The notes: generated by a model from the letters alone, not told the origin. A stretch of 64,000 nucleotides of DNA from Sorangiineae bacterium NIC37A_2 (GCA_002085155.1 NASX01000006.1:102919-166918); one strand, 5' to 3'; shown: positions 34,677 through 44,554, counted from the stretch's first letter. Translations and numbers: made by a program.

Positions 34677-36521
34677 TCAACGCTCAACGATCGTGAACGT
34701 TCTTCCGGGCCTGAGATCTACATCTATCTGGCGCGTCTCACTGCCCGAACCCGGCGCGGGGAAGATGGTGCACACGAGGTGTTCTTCGGGTCGACTCATA
34801 CGAATGGCGCGGGAGCTCCCGGCGACAATGGATCCGGCGGCGCCACAGGTCGCGCGAGCTCCGAGCGGTCCGTCGAAGCGCAGGATCGCGTCCCTAAACT
34901 GAATGGTACCGCGGACCAGCTGGGGACCTTCCCCAGGGACGATCTCGACAGTGACCGGAGGCGGCTGCTCACAACACTCTGCGTTCGGAGGAATGAACTC
35001 GAAAACGTGGGGGCCGTAGCTGAGCTGGTGCACCTGGAACCAGGAAGAAAGCTCCCCGTCGATACGGACGCGGGCGTTCTGGGGTCCGGCGATCGGAGTG
35101 CGCACCGCTCGCGTGCCCTCCTCCACCACACGCTCCGGCTTTGCCAGCGGCAAAGGCTTCTTGGTCGTGACCCGCGGAGTCTCCGGGACCGGCTCTGCCG
35201 CAGGCTCGTTCGGCAAAGGCAAAGGCTCTTTCGGCTGAGCCACGGTGCGCGCGGGAGGTTCGCTCTTGGGCGAATCCTTCTTCTCGGGCGGCGCCTTCTG
35301 CGCAGGCTGAGCCTGGGTCGGAGCTCCCGCCGACTGACCCAAGAACTTGCGCCCAGCAAAGGCGAGACCCGATAGCAAGAGCGCGCCACCCAGGATCTTG
35401 AGCCCGATTTCTATTTGCTTGCGAACGCGACGCCGGCGCCGGAGTCCGGCTACCTCAGCGAGCAGGATCGTATCGTCGGGGCGATAAGCGAGCGCGCGGT
35501 TGTAGTCGACGGAGGAGCCGATCACGTCGCCTTGGTCGCGTCTTGCCTGAGCTCTCTGTGAGAGACGCTGCACGATGCGCGCGGAGTACGCCGCGAGGTA
35601 CTCACTGCGCTCGTCGAGGAACTGAACGATCTCAGCCCGCGGATCGGTCACCCCGAGACTCTCGAGCTCGTTCATGAGCGCCTCGGCGAGCTCGGTCGCC
35701 GAGGCGTACCGCCCGCTCGGCTCTCGCTCGAGGGCTCGCGTCACGATTTGGCCATAAACAGAGCCAATTTCCGGGCGAATTCGATCAGGCGGGATGCAGC
35801 CCCCTTCGAGCACGCGCCTGAGGACCTGCGCCGGGTTCTTGCCTTCGAAGGGCAAAGAGCCCGTCAGCATCTCATAGAGCAGCACGCCCGCACCAAACAC
35901 GTCCGAGCGCGCGTCGACGTCGCCCCCTTCGATTTGTTCGGGCGCCATGTGGGCCGGAGAGCCCAGCACCTGGCCGGTGTGAGTCACCCCCTGAGCGTCG
36001 AGCAGTTTCGCAATCCCGAAGTCCGTCAGTTTGACGCGGGGGCTGGCGCTCGGTCCACCGGTCGGCACTCCGTCCGTCGAAAGCAGGACATTTTCGGGTT
36101 TGATGTCGCGGTGGATCACGCCGTGGCGATGGGCGTGGGCGAGCGCAGTAGCTACCTCATATCCGATGGAAGCTGCGACCTCGGGGGGCAGGGGTCCCGC
36201 TTCGGCGAGGAGCTGACGCAATGTCATGCCCCGCACAAGTTCCACGACGAGATAGCGCTCGGGCTCCGTGTCGTCGGAGACGTCGTAGACCTCAACGATG
36301 TTCGGGTGCTTCACGCGCGCAACCGTGAGCGCTTCGCTCGCGAAGCGCGCGCGAACATCGGGGTTATCCCGGAGGTGCCGGTGGATGACCTTGAGCGCGA
36401 CGTCCCGTCCCAGCCGACGATCGCGGGCGCGATACACTGTCGCCATCCCGCCATGCCCGATCTCCTCGAGCAGCTCGTACTTGCTGATCCCAAGATCGGG
36501 CGACGCCGAAGCGATGCTCAT
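34677..36521 (-). CDS. Membrane-anchored Ser/Thr protein kinase
   Basis: The 614-residue protein has a Hanks-type kinase domain (about residues 14-285): IGHGGMATVYRA, VALKVI, HRDIKPENVLL, DFGIAKL, GSPAHMAPEQ and SDVFGAGVLLYEMLTG. Then come a TPR-like helical stretch (VDYNRALAYRPDDTILLAEV), a membrane segment (GLKILGGALLLSGLAF, about 405-420), a Pro-rich linker, and an outer domain with PIAGPQNARVRIDGELSS, like PEGA/beta-sandwich sensor parts. The ATG at 36521 is used because the longer frame would overlap lysA. The downstream exported gene at 34519 is in the same direction. Confidence 0.92.
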   Translation of the reverse strand: MSIASASPDLGISKYELLEEIGHGGMATVYRARDRRLGRDVALKVIHRHLRDNPDVRARFASEALTVARVKHPNIVEVYDVSDDTEPERYLVVELVRGMTLRQLLAEAGPLPPEVAASIGYEVATALAHAHRHGVIHRDIKPENVLLSTDGVPTGGPSASPRVKLTDFGIAKLLDAQGVTHTGQVLGSPAHMAPEQIEGGDVDARSDVFGAGVLLYEMLTGSLPFEGKNPAQVLRRVLEGGCIPPDRIRPEIGSVYGQIVTRALEREPSGRYASATELAEALMNELESLGVTDPRAEIVQFLDERSEYLAAYSARIVQRLSQRAQARRDQGDVIGSSVDYNRALAYRPDDTILLAEVAGLRRRRRVRKQIEIGLKILGGALLLSGLAFAGRKFLGQSAGAPTQAQPAQKAPPEKKDSPKSEPPARTVAQPKEPLPLPNEPAAEPVPETPRVTTKKPLPLAKPERVVEEGTRAVRTPIAGPQNARVRIDGELSSWFQVHQLSYGPHVFEFIPPNAECCEQPPPVTVEIVPGEGPQLVRGTIQFRDAILRFDGPLGARATCGAAGSIVAGSSRAIRMSRPEEHLVCTIFPAPGSGSETRQIDVDLRPGRTFTIVER

Positions 36522-36614
36522 GCAGAGCACCTCCCGCACTTCTTCGACAAGACTCCCGTCAGCACGCCGAAAGAGTAGCGGACTTGTGGGGCGCCTGGTA
36601 TCCCCCCGCTCAGG

Positions 36615-37898
36615 ATGACCGCCGCCCCCCTCCCCCCCCAAACCTCCGAAAAAACCGGCTTCTCACGCGACCCTGAAGGCGTCGCCTGCCTGGGCGGTCA
36701 AAGGATCCAGAAGATCCTCGAGGAGGCCGGGGTCGAGACGCCTGCGTACATCTACGACCTCGAAGGCATCCGAGAGCGGCTGAAAAAGCTGGATGCAGCC
36801 TTCGGTGATACGCCCCACCTCATCGCCTACGCGCTCAAGGCCAATAACGCCGGAACCATTTTGCGGCAGGTGGCCGAGCTCGGCGCCGGTGTCGATGCCG
36901 TCTCGGGCGGGGAGCTACTTCTTGCACGGCGCGCGGGCGTCCCAGCAGAGCGCATCGTCTTGAGCGGCGTCGCCAAGAGGAACGACGAGCTAGATCTTTC
37001 ACTGTCTGAGGGGATTTTTTCGATCCAGGCGGAGAGCCCCGGCGAAGTCGGCCGCATCATTGAGCGGGCCCGGCTCGCCGGCAAAAAGGCGCGCGTCTCG
37101 CTCCGCATCAATCCGGGCGTCGAGATCGACTCTCACGCACACATCAGTACCGGGCACGACCGCGCCAAGTTCGGCATCGCCGCGTCTCAAATCCGCGATG
37201 TGGCGTCGCTCCTCTCTGATTGTCCTCACGGTTCGCTGGTCGGCCTCTCGACCCACGTGGGCTCGATGCTGAAGGAGCCGAGCGGCTACCTCGCCTCGGC
37301 GCGTGTCGTGCTCACCCATGCCGAACAGATGCGAAGCGCCGGTCACCCCATCGAGTTCGTCGACTTCGGTGGCGGCTTCGGGATCGACTACGGCGGAGCC
37401 CCCGCCGAAGATCCTGCGGCTTTCGCGGAGGCCGCAGTGCAGCTGCTGCGCGAGAGCAGCGTGCGCGATCTCAAGCTCGTCGTGGAGCCGGGACGCAGCA
37501 TCGTCGGACCTTTCGGCGTTCTCGTCGCCCGGGTCGTCCAGCAAAAGACCTCCGGACCGATCAGCTGGGTCCTGATTGACGCCGGCATGAACGATCTGAT
37601 GCGGCCCGCTCTGTACGGCGCGCGCCACCGCGTCGAGCCCGTCGATCGTCCCCCGGGCGCCGAGCTACACCACATCGCGGGTCCCGTGTGCGAGAGCACC
37701 GACCATTTCGGCGAGCACGCTCTCGGCGACATCCCTGAGTACGTCGTGCTCCGGGACGCAGGGGCTTACGGGTATGTGATGGGCAGTGAATACAACGGGC
37801 GCCCCCTCCCCTCGGAGGTGTTCGTGGATGGCGGCAAGGTGGTGCACGTCGCTCGGACGCGCGGCGTCGAGGCCTGGATCGCAGACCGCCTCCGATAA
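36615..37898 (+). CDS. lysA: Diaminopimelate decarboxylase
   Basis: The 427-residue PLP enzyme makes L-lysine from meso-diaminopimelate. The PLP lysine is K75 in YALKANN; HVGSML, FVDFGGGFGID, VEPGRSIV, GPVCESTD and DAGAYGYVMGSEYN complete the alanine-racemase-like barrel and the active site. The length is normal. It is divergent from the kinase gene, 94 bases between the two starts. There is no other lysine gene next to it. Confidence 0.93.
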   Translation: MTAAPLPPQTSEKTGFSRDPEGVACLGGQRIQKILEEAGVETPAYIYDLEGIRERLKKLDAAFGDTPHLIAYALKANNAGTILRQVAELGAGVDAVSGGELLLARRAGVPAERIVLSGVAKRNDELDLSLSEGIFSIQAESPGEVGRIIERARLAGKKARVSLRINPGVEIDSHAHISTGHDRAKFGIAASQIRDVASLLSDCPHGSLVGLSTHVGSMLKEPSGYLASARVVLTHAEQMRSAGHPIEFVDFGGGFGIDYGGAPAEDPAAFAEAAVQLLRESSVRDLKLVVEPGRSIVGPFGVLVARVVQQKTSGPISWVLIDAGMNDLMRPALYGARHRVEPVDRPPGAELHHIAGPVCESTDHFGEHALGDIPEYVVLRDAGAYGYVMGSEYNGRPLPSEVFVDGGKVVHVARTRGVEAWIADRLR

Positions 37899-37995
37899 GC
37901 TCAGAAGCGTTCGCTCGCCCCGACTCCACGTCGCCAGAGCCCATGAATGGCTCCGCACCCGAGTCGCACGTGCTTTGGTCCTCGCCCGTGAAGCT

Positions 37996-40194
37996 TCAGC
38001 CGACGCCGCCGCGCCTGGAAGCCGCGGCCACACCACGCTTCGACGCCGGGCTCACCCGCGTTCCAGAGCGCGAGAGCCGCGAAGAAGCAGCCGAATCCGG
38101 CCCCGGAGGCTCTGAGACCCGACGTCGCCCGGGGGCCACCGATTGCGCATAGTGGACGGCGCCTTGATTCAAGATCTCGACGCCCATCGTGCGACAGCGG
38201 CGCGAGAGCTTGTCCAAGTCGACACCCGCCGCGACCAACAGGCCGCTCGGCGGTGACGGGTTGACGAACAGATCTGCCGTCGAGCGACGCGTCGACAGCA
38301 TGCGCCGAACCTCCGGATCGTCGATCCAAATGAACCCGGCACAGGGCACGAACTCAGCGCGGCCGAGGACGGTGCTCGCCTGATTGAGCTGGCGGAGGAT
38401 CGGATCGGGGAGCGCCGAGATCACCTCGAGGCGCTCGCGAATCTCAGAGGGGTCGATGCCCGTTCCGATCGCGAGCGCGAGGGTGCGCGGGGTCATGATC
38501 AAGTCGAGCTCGCCCTCGACGTTTCCGACCTCCGTGAGCGGATGCAGAGCGAGGACTTCGGCGACGCGAGCGCTCGTACCGATGCGCAGGGTCTGATTGT
38601 CGATGAAGCGGCCAGCCTCGAGGTTCGCGCCCCGCGGAAGCTCCGCGAGCCAAGCACGGCCACGCGGCGTGATGCGAAGCATCGGGCCTTCCACTCCGTC
38701 CCCTTCGTCCGCGTCGGCGAGGTCGACGAGGCCGAGCACGTGGAGCGTCTCGATCGCCATACGGCGGCCGATCTCGACGGGATCGGTGATATCGATTCCG
38801 GTCTTTTGGGCGTGGCGAGTGAGCAGGCGCAAGAGACCAGGCGTGCGCGGATCGGCGCGCATGTATTCGGCGATCGCGCCCCAAGGAGCCCATTGTCCGT
38901 CGCCGAGCTCCTGGAGAGCCTCCACAACGACCGAACGAACCACGCTCACCGCGCCCGACTCTCGAGCGTCTCCGTGGACACGCAGAAGCTCTCCATCATT
39001 GCGCGATTCATCCCAAGCGCCGCCGCGGCGCCAGGTCTTGAAGAGAAGCGGACCGATCTCGGCGAGCCTGAGGTCACCAGGCGGGCCATCAGGCGAGGTC
39101 GCCGCCGTGTCCCAGAGCCCCGCGATACGGCTCAAAGAGGCCACCAAGGCGATCGCCTCGTTCGGTCGGCCGAACCGCGTCGCCATCTTTGAGATCAAAG
39201 AGCGGGGAGTTCCCACCCCCGGACGCACTTCGCCTTCGCCCGCGTGGACGCCCATGGCGAGGCCCATGGCGAGCGGCGTCACGTCGAGAGCAAAGCGGGC
39301 TCGCTGGGGGATATAGTCCTCCATGCGCACGTGATCGCGAATCCGCTGGCGGAGACCTTCACGCTCGGCGAGTCGCTCCGCGCCCACCAGTCGAGCCACC
39401 TCGGTCGGCACGACGTGCCGGTTCGGATGCACCGGGATCAAGAAGCCACGTCGCTCGAGGGCAAAACCAACACCACGCCTCGAGGGGGTCGCGCCCGAAG
39501 CGCCACGCAAGCGGACCGGCTCACGCTCCATCTCCAGGAGCTCTTCCGTGTCCACCTCACCACCAACCTCTTCCACCGCGTGCAGGAGCTTCCTCTCGAG
39601 GGGGGGCAGCTTCTGCAGCTGTTCTCCGAGCAGCTCGGGAGTCGTCAAAATGCGCCAGGCGTCTTCGAGGGCCAGCGCCACCGGGGGCGCAACGGGCCGG
39701 CCGAGATAATGGGACGCGATGGCTGCGGCGACCTCAGGGTTCGCCTGGGCCAAGAGGGCTCGCACGCTACGCCGGTCCTCCCCAGGCCAGGATTTCATCT
39801 GAAGCTGGAAAGCGATCGGAAGGACCAGCTTCAAGCCGCCTCCTTCTTTTGTCACATAGACGAGGCCGCGGGCCACGAGGGGCTCAAGTCCCGGAGGCGC
39901 CGCCTCGACCTCAAGCAGCCCACCTGCCTCAGCTAGGCGATTCATCAACTCTTCGGCGGGGCGCCCCATGCGCGAGGGTTCGCGCAAATCAGCGCTCAGG
40001 AGCAGGGCTCGAGCCACCTGGGAGGGGATGTCGATACGCTTGGCAGGATCCACAGCCGCGTCGACCCGGGTCACGAGGGCATTGAACTCCTTCTTAGGGA
40101 GGCTGCGCAGAACCTCCACGAGGCCGCGACCCCGGGCTGCATGCAGTGCGCCTTCGTTCCCCTTCGACTCCCAGTCCATATCTTCGTGGTTCAT
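37996..40194 (-). CDS. Helicase-associated-domain protein without a helicase core
   Basis: The 732-residue protein resembles the helicase C-terminal-like module (Helicase_C_3) that accompanies XPB/Ssl2-type helicases. In it are ARFALDVTPLAMGLAMGVHAG, the block FIDNQTLRIGTSARVAEVL with EGELDLIMTPRTLALAIGTG, and the end MGVEILNQGAVHYAQSVAPG. No Walker A or DEAH motif is present anywhere. An N-terminal half with DALV..VDAAVDP and LLLSADL looks helical, and a basic Ser/Arg-rich tail closes it. The ATG at 40194 is chosen over the longer frame, whose first 66 residues are unlike the rest. DNA repair is only a guess from the family. Confidence 0.7.
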   Translation of the reverse strand: MNHEDMDWESKGNEGALHAARGRGLVEVLRSLPKKEFNALVTRVDAAVDPAKRIDIPSQVARALLLSADLREPSRMGRPAEELMNRLAEAGGLLEVEAAPPGLEPLVARGLVYVTKEGGGLKLVLPIAFQLQMKSWPGEDRRSVRALLAQANPEVAAAIASHYLGRPVAPPVALALEDAWRILTTPELLGEQLQKLPPLERKLLHAVEEVGGEVDTEELLEMEREPVRLRGASGATPSRRGVGFALERRGFLIPVHPNRHVVPTEVARLVGAERLAEREGLRQRIRDHVRMEDYIPQRARFALDVTPLAMGLAMGVHAGEGEVRPGVGTPRSLISKMATRFGRPNEAIALVASLSRIAGLWDTAATSPDGPPGDLRLAEIGPLLFKTWRRGGAWDESRNDGELLRVHGDARESGAVSVVRSVVVEALQELGDGQWAPWGAIAEYMRADPRTPGLLRLLTRHAQKTGIDITDPVEIGRRMAIETLHVLGLVDLADADEGDGVEGPMLRITPRGRAWLAELPRGANLEAGRFIDNQTLRIGTSARVAEVLALHPLTEVGNVEGELDLIMTPRTLALAIGTGIDPSEIRERLEVISALPDPILRQLNQASTVLGRAEFVPCAGFIWIDDPEVRRMLSTRRSTADLFVNPSPPSGLLVAAGVDLDKLSRRCRTMGVEILNQGAVHYAQSVAPGRRRVSEPPGPDSAASSRLSRSGTRVSPASKRGVAAASRRGGVG

Positions 40195-40501
40195 GGTGAT
40201 GACTGACTGACCTAACGTTTCTTGCGGGACCCGAATCGGGACACCGATAGAAGCAAAGCCTAACCAGGTCCCGCTGTCCAGCGAAAGCCGGGAGCGAAAC
40301 GTCAGTTTTGTGAGTTCACCGTTGTCTCGCTGGCCGAACGCGCCAAAATGCCACACCCACCGTTCAACCTCGCAGTCCCTTGCCCCTTCCACCTTTCAAA
40401 GATGAAAGACAGCCCGAGGAGGCGAAAAATAGCCGGGAGCCCGCGGGGTTGGAGAGAGGTCCGGGTGATATCCCGAGCGAGCGTGATATCAGGAGCTCTG
40501 G
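40195..40501. other. Divergent intergenic region
   Basis: About 300 bases between two divergent genes. It contains two exact GTGATATC boxes (40465-40472 and 40483-40490), 18 bases apart start to start, just before the AGGAG of the HD gene. These may be an operator, but with two copies only the case is weak. I see no other structure. Confidence 0.3.
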
Positions 40502-41875
40502 ATGATTTTGCGAGACCCCGTGCATGGCCTCGTGGCTTTCGAGAAGCCCGAAGAGTCCATCATCGAACGACTCCTCGAAGCTCGTGAAGTGCAGCGCCTG
40601 AGGAGGATTCGCCAACTCGGGCTGACTTCTCTCGCTTACCCTGGCGCCGACCACACACGTTTCTCTCATGCTCTCGGTGCGGCCCATGTGATGGCGCGCT
40701 TCCTCGGACGAATGCGCAACCTCGAGCATGAGCTCGCTCCCGAGCACCGCCTCACTCGCGAGCACGCCGAAGAGGCGCTCGCCGCGGCGCTCTTGCATGA
40801 CGTGGGACACGGCCCCTTCTCCCACTTGTTCGAGACCGTCGCCGAAAAGTCTGTTCACCACGAGACCTGGTCCGAACGCGTCGTGCTCGATGAGAGCACC
40901 GATGTTCACCGCATCCTCAAGAGCGTGCGACCCGATTTGCCCGGCCGCGTGCGTCGATTGATCCTCGGGCACCACGAGCTCCCCTATTTGGCCGGAGCGG
41001 TGAGCGGGACCTTCGATGTCGACCGAGCCGACTATCTCCTGCGCGACGCCCATTTCACGGGCGTAAGCTACGGCCATTTTGATCTCGATTGGCTGCTTCG
41101 GAGCTTCTGTTTGAGCCTGGGAGGTGGGCGTCTCCCCTCCTTGGCCATTGATGGTCAAAAGGGCCTGCCGGCCATCGAATCCTTCATCTTGGCCCGGCTC
41201 TTCATGTTCCAACAGGTCTACTTCCACAAGGCGAGTCGGGCGAGCGAGTGGCTCCTCGGGCGCATCTTTGCGCGGCTACGCGACGTGCTCGAGACCGAAC
41301 GCTCCTTCGTGGTCCCGGTCGGCCTCCGTGAGCTCTTGCTCGACGGGAAAACGGACCTCGGGTCCTATCTCGCCCTCGACGACCCAACGATGTGGACGTT
41401 CCTGCGCACGCTGGAGGACCATCCGGACCCGGTCACGAGCGATCTCTCGAAGCGCCTTTCGGCGCGGCGGCTCCCGAAGACCCTCGAGCTATTTGGCGAA
41501 GACGCGACTCCCGAGGGGCGAAGGCGCTGCCTCGAGCTGGTCACCGACATTGCAAGACGCCGCGGCCTAGATCCCGCGTCCTACGTCGGCGTCGACACGC
41601 CGAGCGTGATCGCCTTCGAGGAATCCACGAAAGCGCCGATCTCAGTGCGCTTCCGCGACGGCACCGAACAGGCGCCGAGTGAGGTTTCTTTCTTACTGGG
41701 GCGCCTCAGGGGACAGACCCTGACCCGACCGCGCATCCTCTTCGCCGATGAGCTGCGCAAGGACGTCGAGAGCGCCTTGGGGCTCGGAGGCACCCGCGCC
41801 GTAGGCCTCGCGGGCGGTGTCTTTGGGGATCGGGAGACGCAAGGTAGCCTGAAGGGGCCTGAGGCAAAGCTTTGA
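40502..41875 (+). CDS. HD-domain phosphohydrolase (dNTPase/SAMHD1-like)
   Basis: The 457-residue enzyme has the metal-binding HD pattern: H56 in HTRFSHALGAAHV, H99-D100 in LLHDVGHGPFSH, and the last Asp in FDVDRADYLLRDAHFTG. It lacks a signal peptide. The fold and length match dGTPase-like, SAMHD1-related hydrolases that cut deoxynucleoside triphosphates or act on nucleotides. The second half (about 250-457) is a mixed alpha/beta region. Its stop overlaps the TTG start of the next gene. The substrate is not known. Confidence 0.85.
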   Translation: MILRDPVHGLVAFEKPEESIIERLLEAREVQRLRRIRQLGLTSLAYPGADHTRFSHALGAAHVMARFLGRMRNLEHELAPEHRLTREHAEEALAAALLHDVGHGPFSHLFETVAEKSVHHETWSERVVLDESTDVHRILKSVRPDLPGRVRRLILGHHELPYLAGAVSGTFDVDRADYLLRDAHFTGVSYGHFDLDWLLRSFCLSLGGGRLPSLAIDGQKGLPAIESFILARLFMFQQVYFHKASRASEWLLGRIFARLRDVLETERSFVVPVGLRELLLDGKTDLGSYLALDDPTMWTFLRTLEDHPDPVTSDLSKRLSARRLPKTLELFGEDATPEGRRRCLELVTDIARRRGLDPASYVGVDTPSVIAFEESTKAPISVRFRDGTEQAPSEVSFLLGRLRGQTLTRPRILFADELRKDVESALGLGGTRAVGLAGGVFGDRETQGSLKGPEAKL

Positions 41876-42501
41876 GTACGGCACTTGTCATGTGGGGGGC
41901 GCTCATCGCCCCATTCGCGCTCGGCGCTCCCGCGGAGCTGGGGATGCCGGAAGCGGACGATGCGCCTGGCGATGGAATTTACGGCAGGCTCGACGGTGAC
42001 TTCTCGTTATCCGTCGGGCTCGGTGCCGAGATCGACGCGACACGCTCGGCGGGGCGACCGAGCGTCGGCGCGGCTCTTCGCTACTATCAAGCGATCGGAG
42101 TCCTGCTCCATTACGCCCAAGGCGTCCACGAGGGCGACCCGCTCGAGAGAAGGCTCGTCGCGGGATTTCTCCTCGAGCCCCTCTTCCTGCTCCGCTGGCC
42201 AGAGTTTTCCCACTCAGGGAGGGCGTTTCCCGATCTCTTCTTCGACTCATTCGGCTTACACGTTGGGACGGCGCTGATCGAACCGCGCGGAGGGGATTTC
42301 GCCCAGGAGGTCCGACTCAACGTGGGAGCCGGGCTCGCAGTCCCGCTCACCTGCCGCGCGCCCGGCCCGTTCATCAGAGCGCGCTACGATCTCGAGCTGC
42401 TCGGAGCCGAGCCTGTGCATAACGTCCTTTTGAACCTCGAGTGGCAGTTTTTCTGGGAATCGCCTTGGCTCAAGAGATCTTTGGATCGAGTTGGGCCTTG
42501 A
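41872..42501 (+). CDS. Probable outer-membrane beta-barrel protein
   Basis: The 209-residue protein has a weak signal segment (ALVMWGALIAPFALGAPA) and alternating hydrophobic/polar beta strands such as SLSVGLGAEIDATR, LRYYQAIGVLLHYAQG, FGLHVGTALIE, LNVGAGLAVPLTCRAPG, and ends NVLLNLEWQFFWE. It starts with TTG within the stop of the HD gene (TTGA). Its last 32 bases overlap the convergent gene at 42470. The family is unknown; export to the outer membrane is inferred from strand pattern. Confidence 0.6.
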   Translation: MSTALVMWGALIAPFALGAPAELGMPEADDAPGDGIYGRLDGDFSLSVGLGAEIDATRSAGRPSVGAALRYYQAIGVLLHYAQGVHEGDPLERRLVAGFLLEPLFLLRWPEFSHSGRAFPDLFFDSFGLHVGTALIEPRGGDFAQEVRLNVGAGLAVPLTCRAPGPFIRARYDLELLGAEPVHNVLLNLEWQFFWESPWLKRSLDRVGP

Positions 42502-43624
42502 TGGCCTCGGCCTCGCGTCTGAAATAGTCGCGCACGGCGATCTCGAGGCGAGGGTCGAGGAAAGTGTGAGCGCTTTGGGTCAAGGTCGGCACAAAGCCAC
42601 GCCCATGTTTGTGTTCGCCGCCTGCGCCCGGCTCAAAACGGGAGAGTCCTCGTAAGATCGTCTCCTCGATTCCTCGATAGAGGCAGGTTTCGAAGTGTAA
42701 GAAGGGAACTTCCTCGAACGTGCCCCAGTAGCGCCCGTAGAGCGCTTCTGCGCCGAGCAGATTGAACGCCCCTGCGATCACGCCCTCGTCTCCTGAGCTC
42801 CCCGCCCGGCGCACGAGCACCACATGGAGCGCTTCGGGCATGGTGCGCGTGACGGTGCGGAAGAATTCTTCGTTCAGGTAACGCCGGCCCCAGACGTATT
42901 TGTCGACAGTCGTCAGATAGAGCTCATAGAGAAGGCGAGGACTCACCGTCTCAAGGCTCGGACCCGTGAGGATTTCGAAGGAGAGATCGTCCCGCTCCCG
43001 GAGCACTCGACGCTCGCGCCGGATTTGAGCGCGGCGCTTACTCCCCATGACCCCGAGGAAGTCCTCGAAGGCGGGGAAGCCAGTGTTATGAAACTGAAAC
43101 TGGACGCCGCTCCGGAGCGCCCAGCCGCCCTGCTCGAGCAGCTCCGCCTCGTATTTTGTGGGAAAGAGGACGTGCACCGAAGAGACCTCGAGCTCTCTCG
43201 AGAGACGGGGCAGGCTCTCCGCCACAAAACCCATAGTCTCCGCAATTTGCGCGGCCGATGCCCCCTCGTCGAACAGGATCCGAGGTCCCGTAGCGGGCGT
43301 AAACGGCACCGCGATGACGAGCTTCGGATAATAGGGAAGGCCGAGGCGACTCTCCGAGAACTCCGCGATCGCATGATCAAAGACGAACTCCCCCATCGAG
43401 TGCATCTTGAGATACGCAGGCATAAAGGCGATCGGTTTTCCCTCACGCTCAATGACGAGGTGATGAGGACCCCAGCCTGATCTCTCGGAGGCGGCGCCGC
43501 TCTGCTCGAGGGCCTCGAGCCAACTGCGACGTAAAAACGGGTAACGTCTCTCGATCGGACCGAGCCGAAGCTCTTCGTAGATCGCAGAGAGGGAGCGCCC
43601 TAAAGCCCAGCGAAAATCCGCCAT
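42470..43624 (-). CDS. FemAB-like acyltransferase of the DUF482 family
   Basis: The 384-residue protein has the GNAT/FemAB-like DUF482 features: PHHLVIEREGKPIAFMPAYLKMHSMGEFVFDHA, YYPKLVIAVPFTPATGPRILF, ELEVSSVHVLFP, SKRRAQIRRERR, VIAGAFNLLGAEALYGRYWG and VPFLHFETCLYRGIEE, ending HTFLDPRLEIAVRDYF. Members of this family are thought to work on cell-envelope precursors. It is the second gene after the cyclase-like gene, 6 bases apart. Its last 32 bases overlap the convergent gene. Confidence 0.85.
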   Translation of the reverse strand: MADFRWALGRSLSAIYEELRLGPIERRYPFLRRSWLEALEQSGAASERSGWGPHHLVIEREGKPIAFMPAYLKMHSMGEFVFDHAIAEFSESRLGLPYYPKLVIAVPFTPATGPRILFDEGASAAQIAETMGFVAESLPRLSRELEVSSVHVLFPTKYEAELLEQGGWALRSGVQFQFHNTGFPAFEDFLGVMGSKRRAQIRRERRVLRERDDLSFEILTGPSLETVSPRLLYELYLTTVDKYVWGRRYLNEEFFRTVTRTMPEALHVVLVRRAGSSGDEGVIAGAFNLLGAEALYGRYWGTFEEVPFLHFETCLYRGIEETILRGLSRFEPGAGGEHKHGRGFVPTLTQSAHTFLDPRLEIAVRDYFRREAEAIKAQLDPKIS

Positions 43625-43630
43625 CGGGCC

Positions 43631-44554
43631 CTAAGGAGCCTCCACGGGCTTCGCGACATCCGCCCAAGCTCGCGCGAACTCCCCTTGCCCGCGTCGCTCG
43701 GCCGCCCCCGCAAGGAAGAGCGCGCAAGCGCGCTCGCCGCGCTTATCCCGCGTCTCCCTGGCCCAAGAGAGTCCCTCGAGAGCTTCCAGGATCGCTTCAT
43801 TCTCTCTCCCCAGCTGCGAGAGAACCACCGCAAGAGCCAGGGACGCTCGACATGTACCGAGCCCTCCTTGTTTCTTGCTCTCGATTTTTTCCGCGCGACA
43901 GCGCCGGAGCGCTTCTCCAGAAACGCTCACAGGTGACAGTTCGTCCTCCTCCGGCTCCGAAGGGGCCCCTTCGAAGGACGCCTCAAGAGCAACCTCGTCA
44001 GGCGGATCCGCGGCCCCAGGTGACGAGCGCTCCCCCTCCGCCAGCGGCGCGCTCATATCGAGCGCAGCGGCGCTGAGGCTGTCCCGTCCGCTTCGTCGCG
44101 GGGCGACCTCCTGGGTCCGGAGGCGCGCGCTCTCGGCCAATTCCGTGGTGACCAGCACCTCGCCGGGACGAGCGACCTCCGAGAGCTTGCGAGCGTTCTC
44201 AACGGCCCGACCGAGCCCGAGGCCCGTTTCTCCCGCAGAACAGACGATCGAAAGTGGCCCCTCCGCGAGCCCCACCGAGAGCTCGGGAGGAAAATCCTTC
44301 GACGCGATCCAGCGGATCAGGCGCTTCTCTTCCGAGAGCGCGAAAGCGGCAGCCACAAAATCATGGCTGAACCCGATGATACGTCCGCCGAGCGTCTGAA
44401 CTTCCTTCCAGACAAGGGGCCAGAGATCATTTTCCGGGCGCGTCTCCTCGTCCGCTTCCCCTTCGAGCGCGAGCGCGGACGCGGCGCGAAAATGCGCCAC
44501 GATCTGCGCCTCTATCGCATCCTCTCGGCCCGCTTCCGGCTCGGTCGCCTTCAC
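43631..44554 (-). CDS. Degenerate nucleotidyl-cyclase-like domain with a TPR-like tail
   Basis: The 307-residue protein starts with a segment resembling a class III cyclase catalytic domain: GRIIGFSHDFVAAAFALSEEK, ELSVGLAEGPLSIVCS and the strong end GRAVENARKLSEVARPGEVLVTTELAESAR. The metal-binding Asp residues of active enzymes are not obvious, and the FDG start is missing. A Ser/Glu/Pro-rich linker (about 155-215) and a helical pair (LALAVVLSQLGRENEAILEAL, FLAGAAERRGQGEFARAWADV) follow. It is likely a regulatory protein that no longer makes cAMP. It is in an operon with the DUF482 gene. Confidence 0.65.
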   Translation of the reverse strand: MKATEPEAGREDAIEAQIVAHFRAASALALEGEADEETRPENDLWPLVWKEVQTLGGRIIGFSHDFVAAAFALSEEKRLIRWIASKDFPPELSVGLAEGPLSIVCSAGETGLGLGRAVENARKLSEVARPGEVLVTTELAESARLRTQEVAPRRSGRDSLSAAALDMSAPLAEGERSSPGAADPPDEVALEASFEGAPSEPEEDELSPVSVSGEALRRCRAEKIESKKQGGLGTCRASLALAVVLSQLGRENEAILEALEGLSWARETRDKRGERACALFLAGAAERRGQGEFARAWADVAKPVEAP

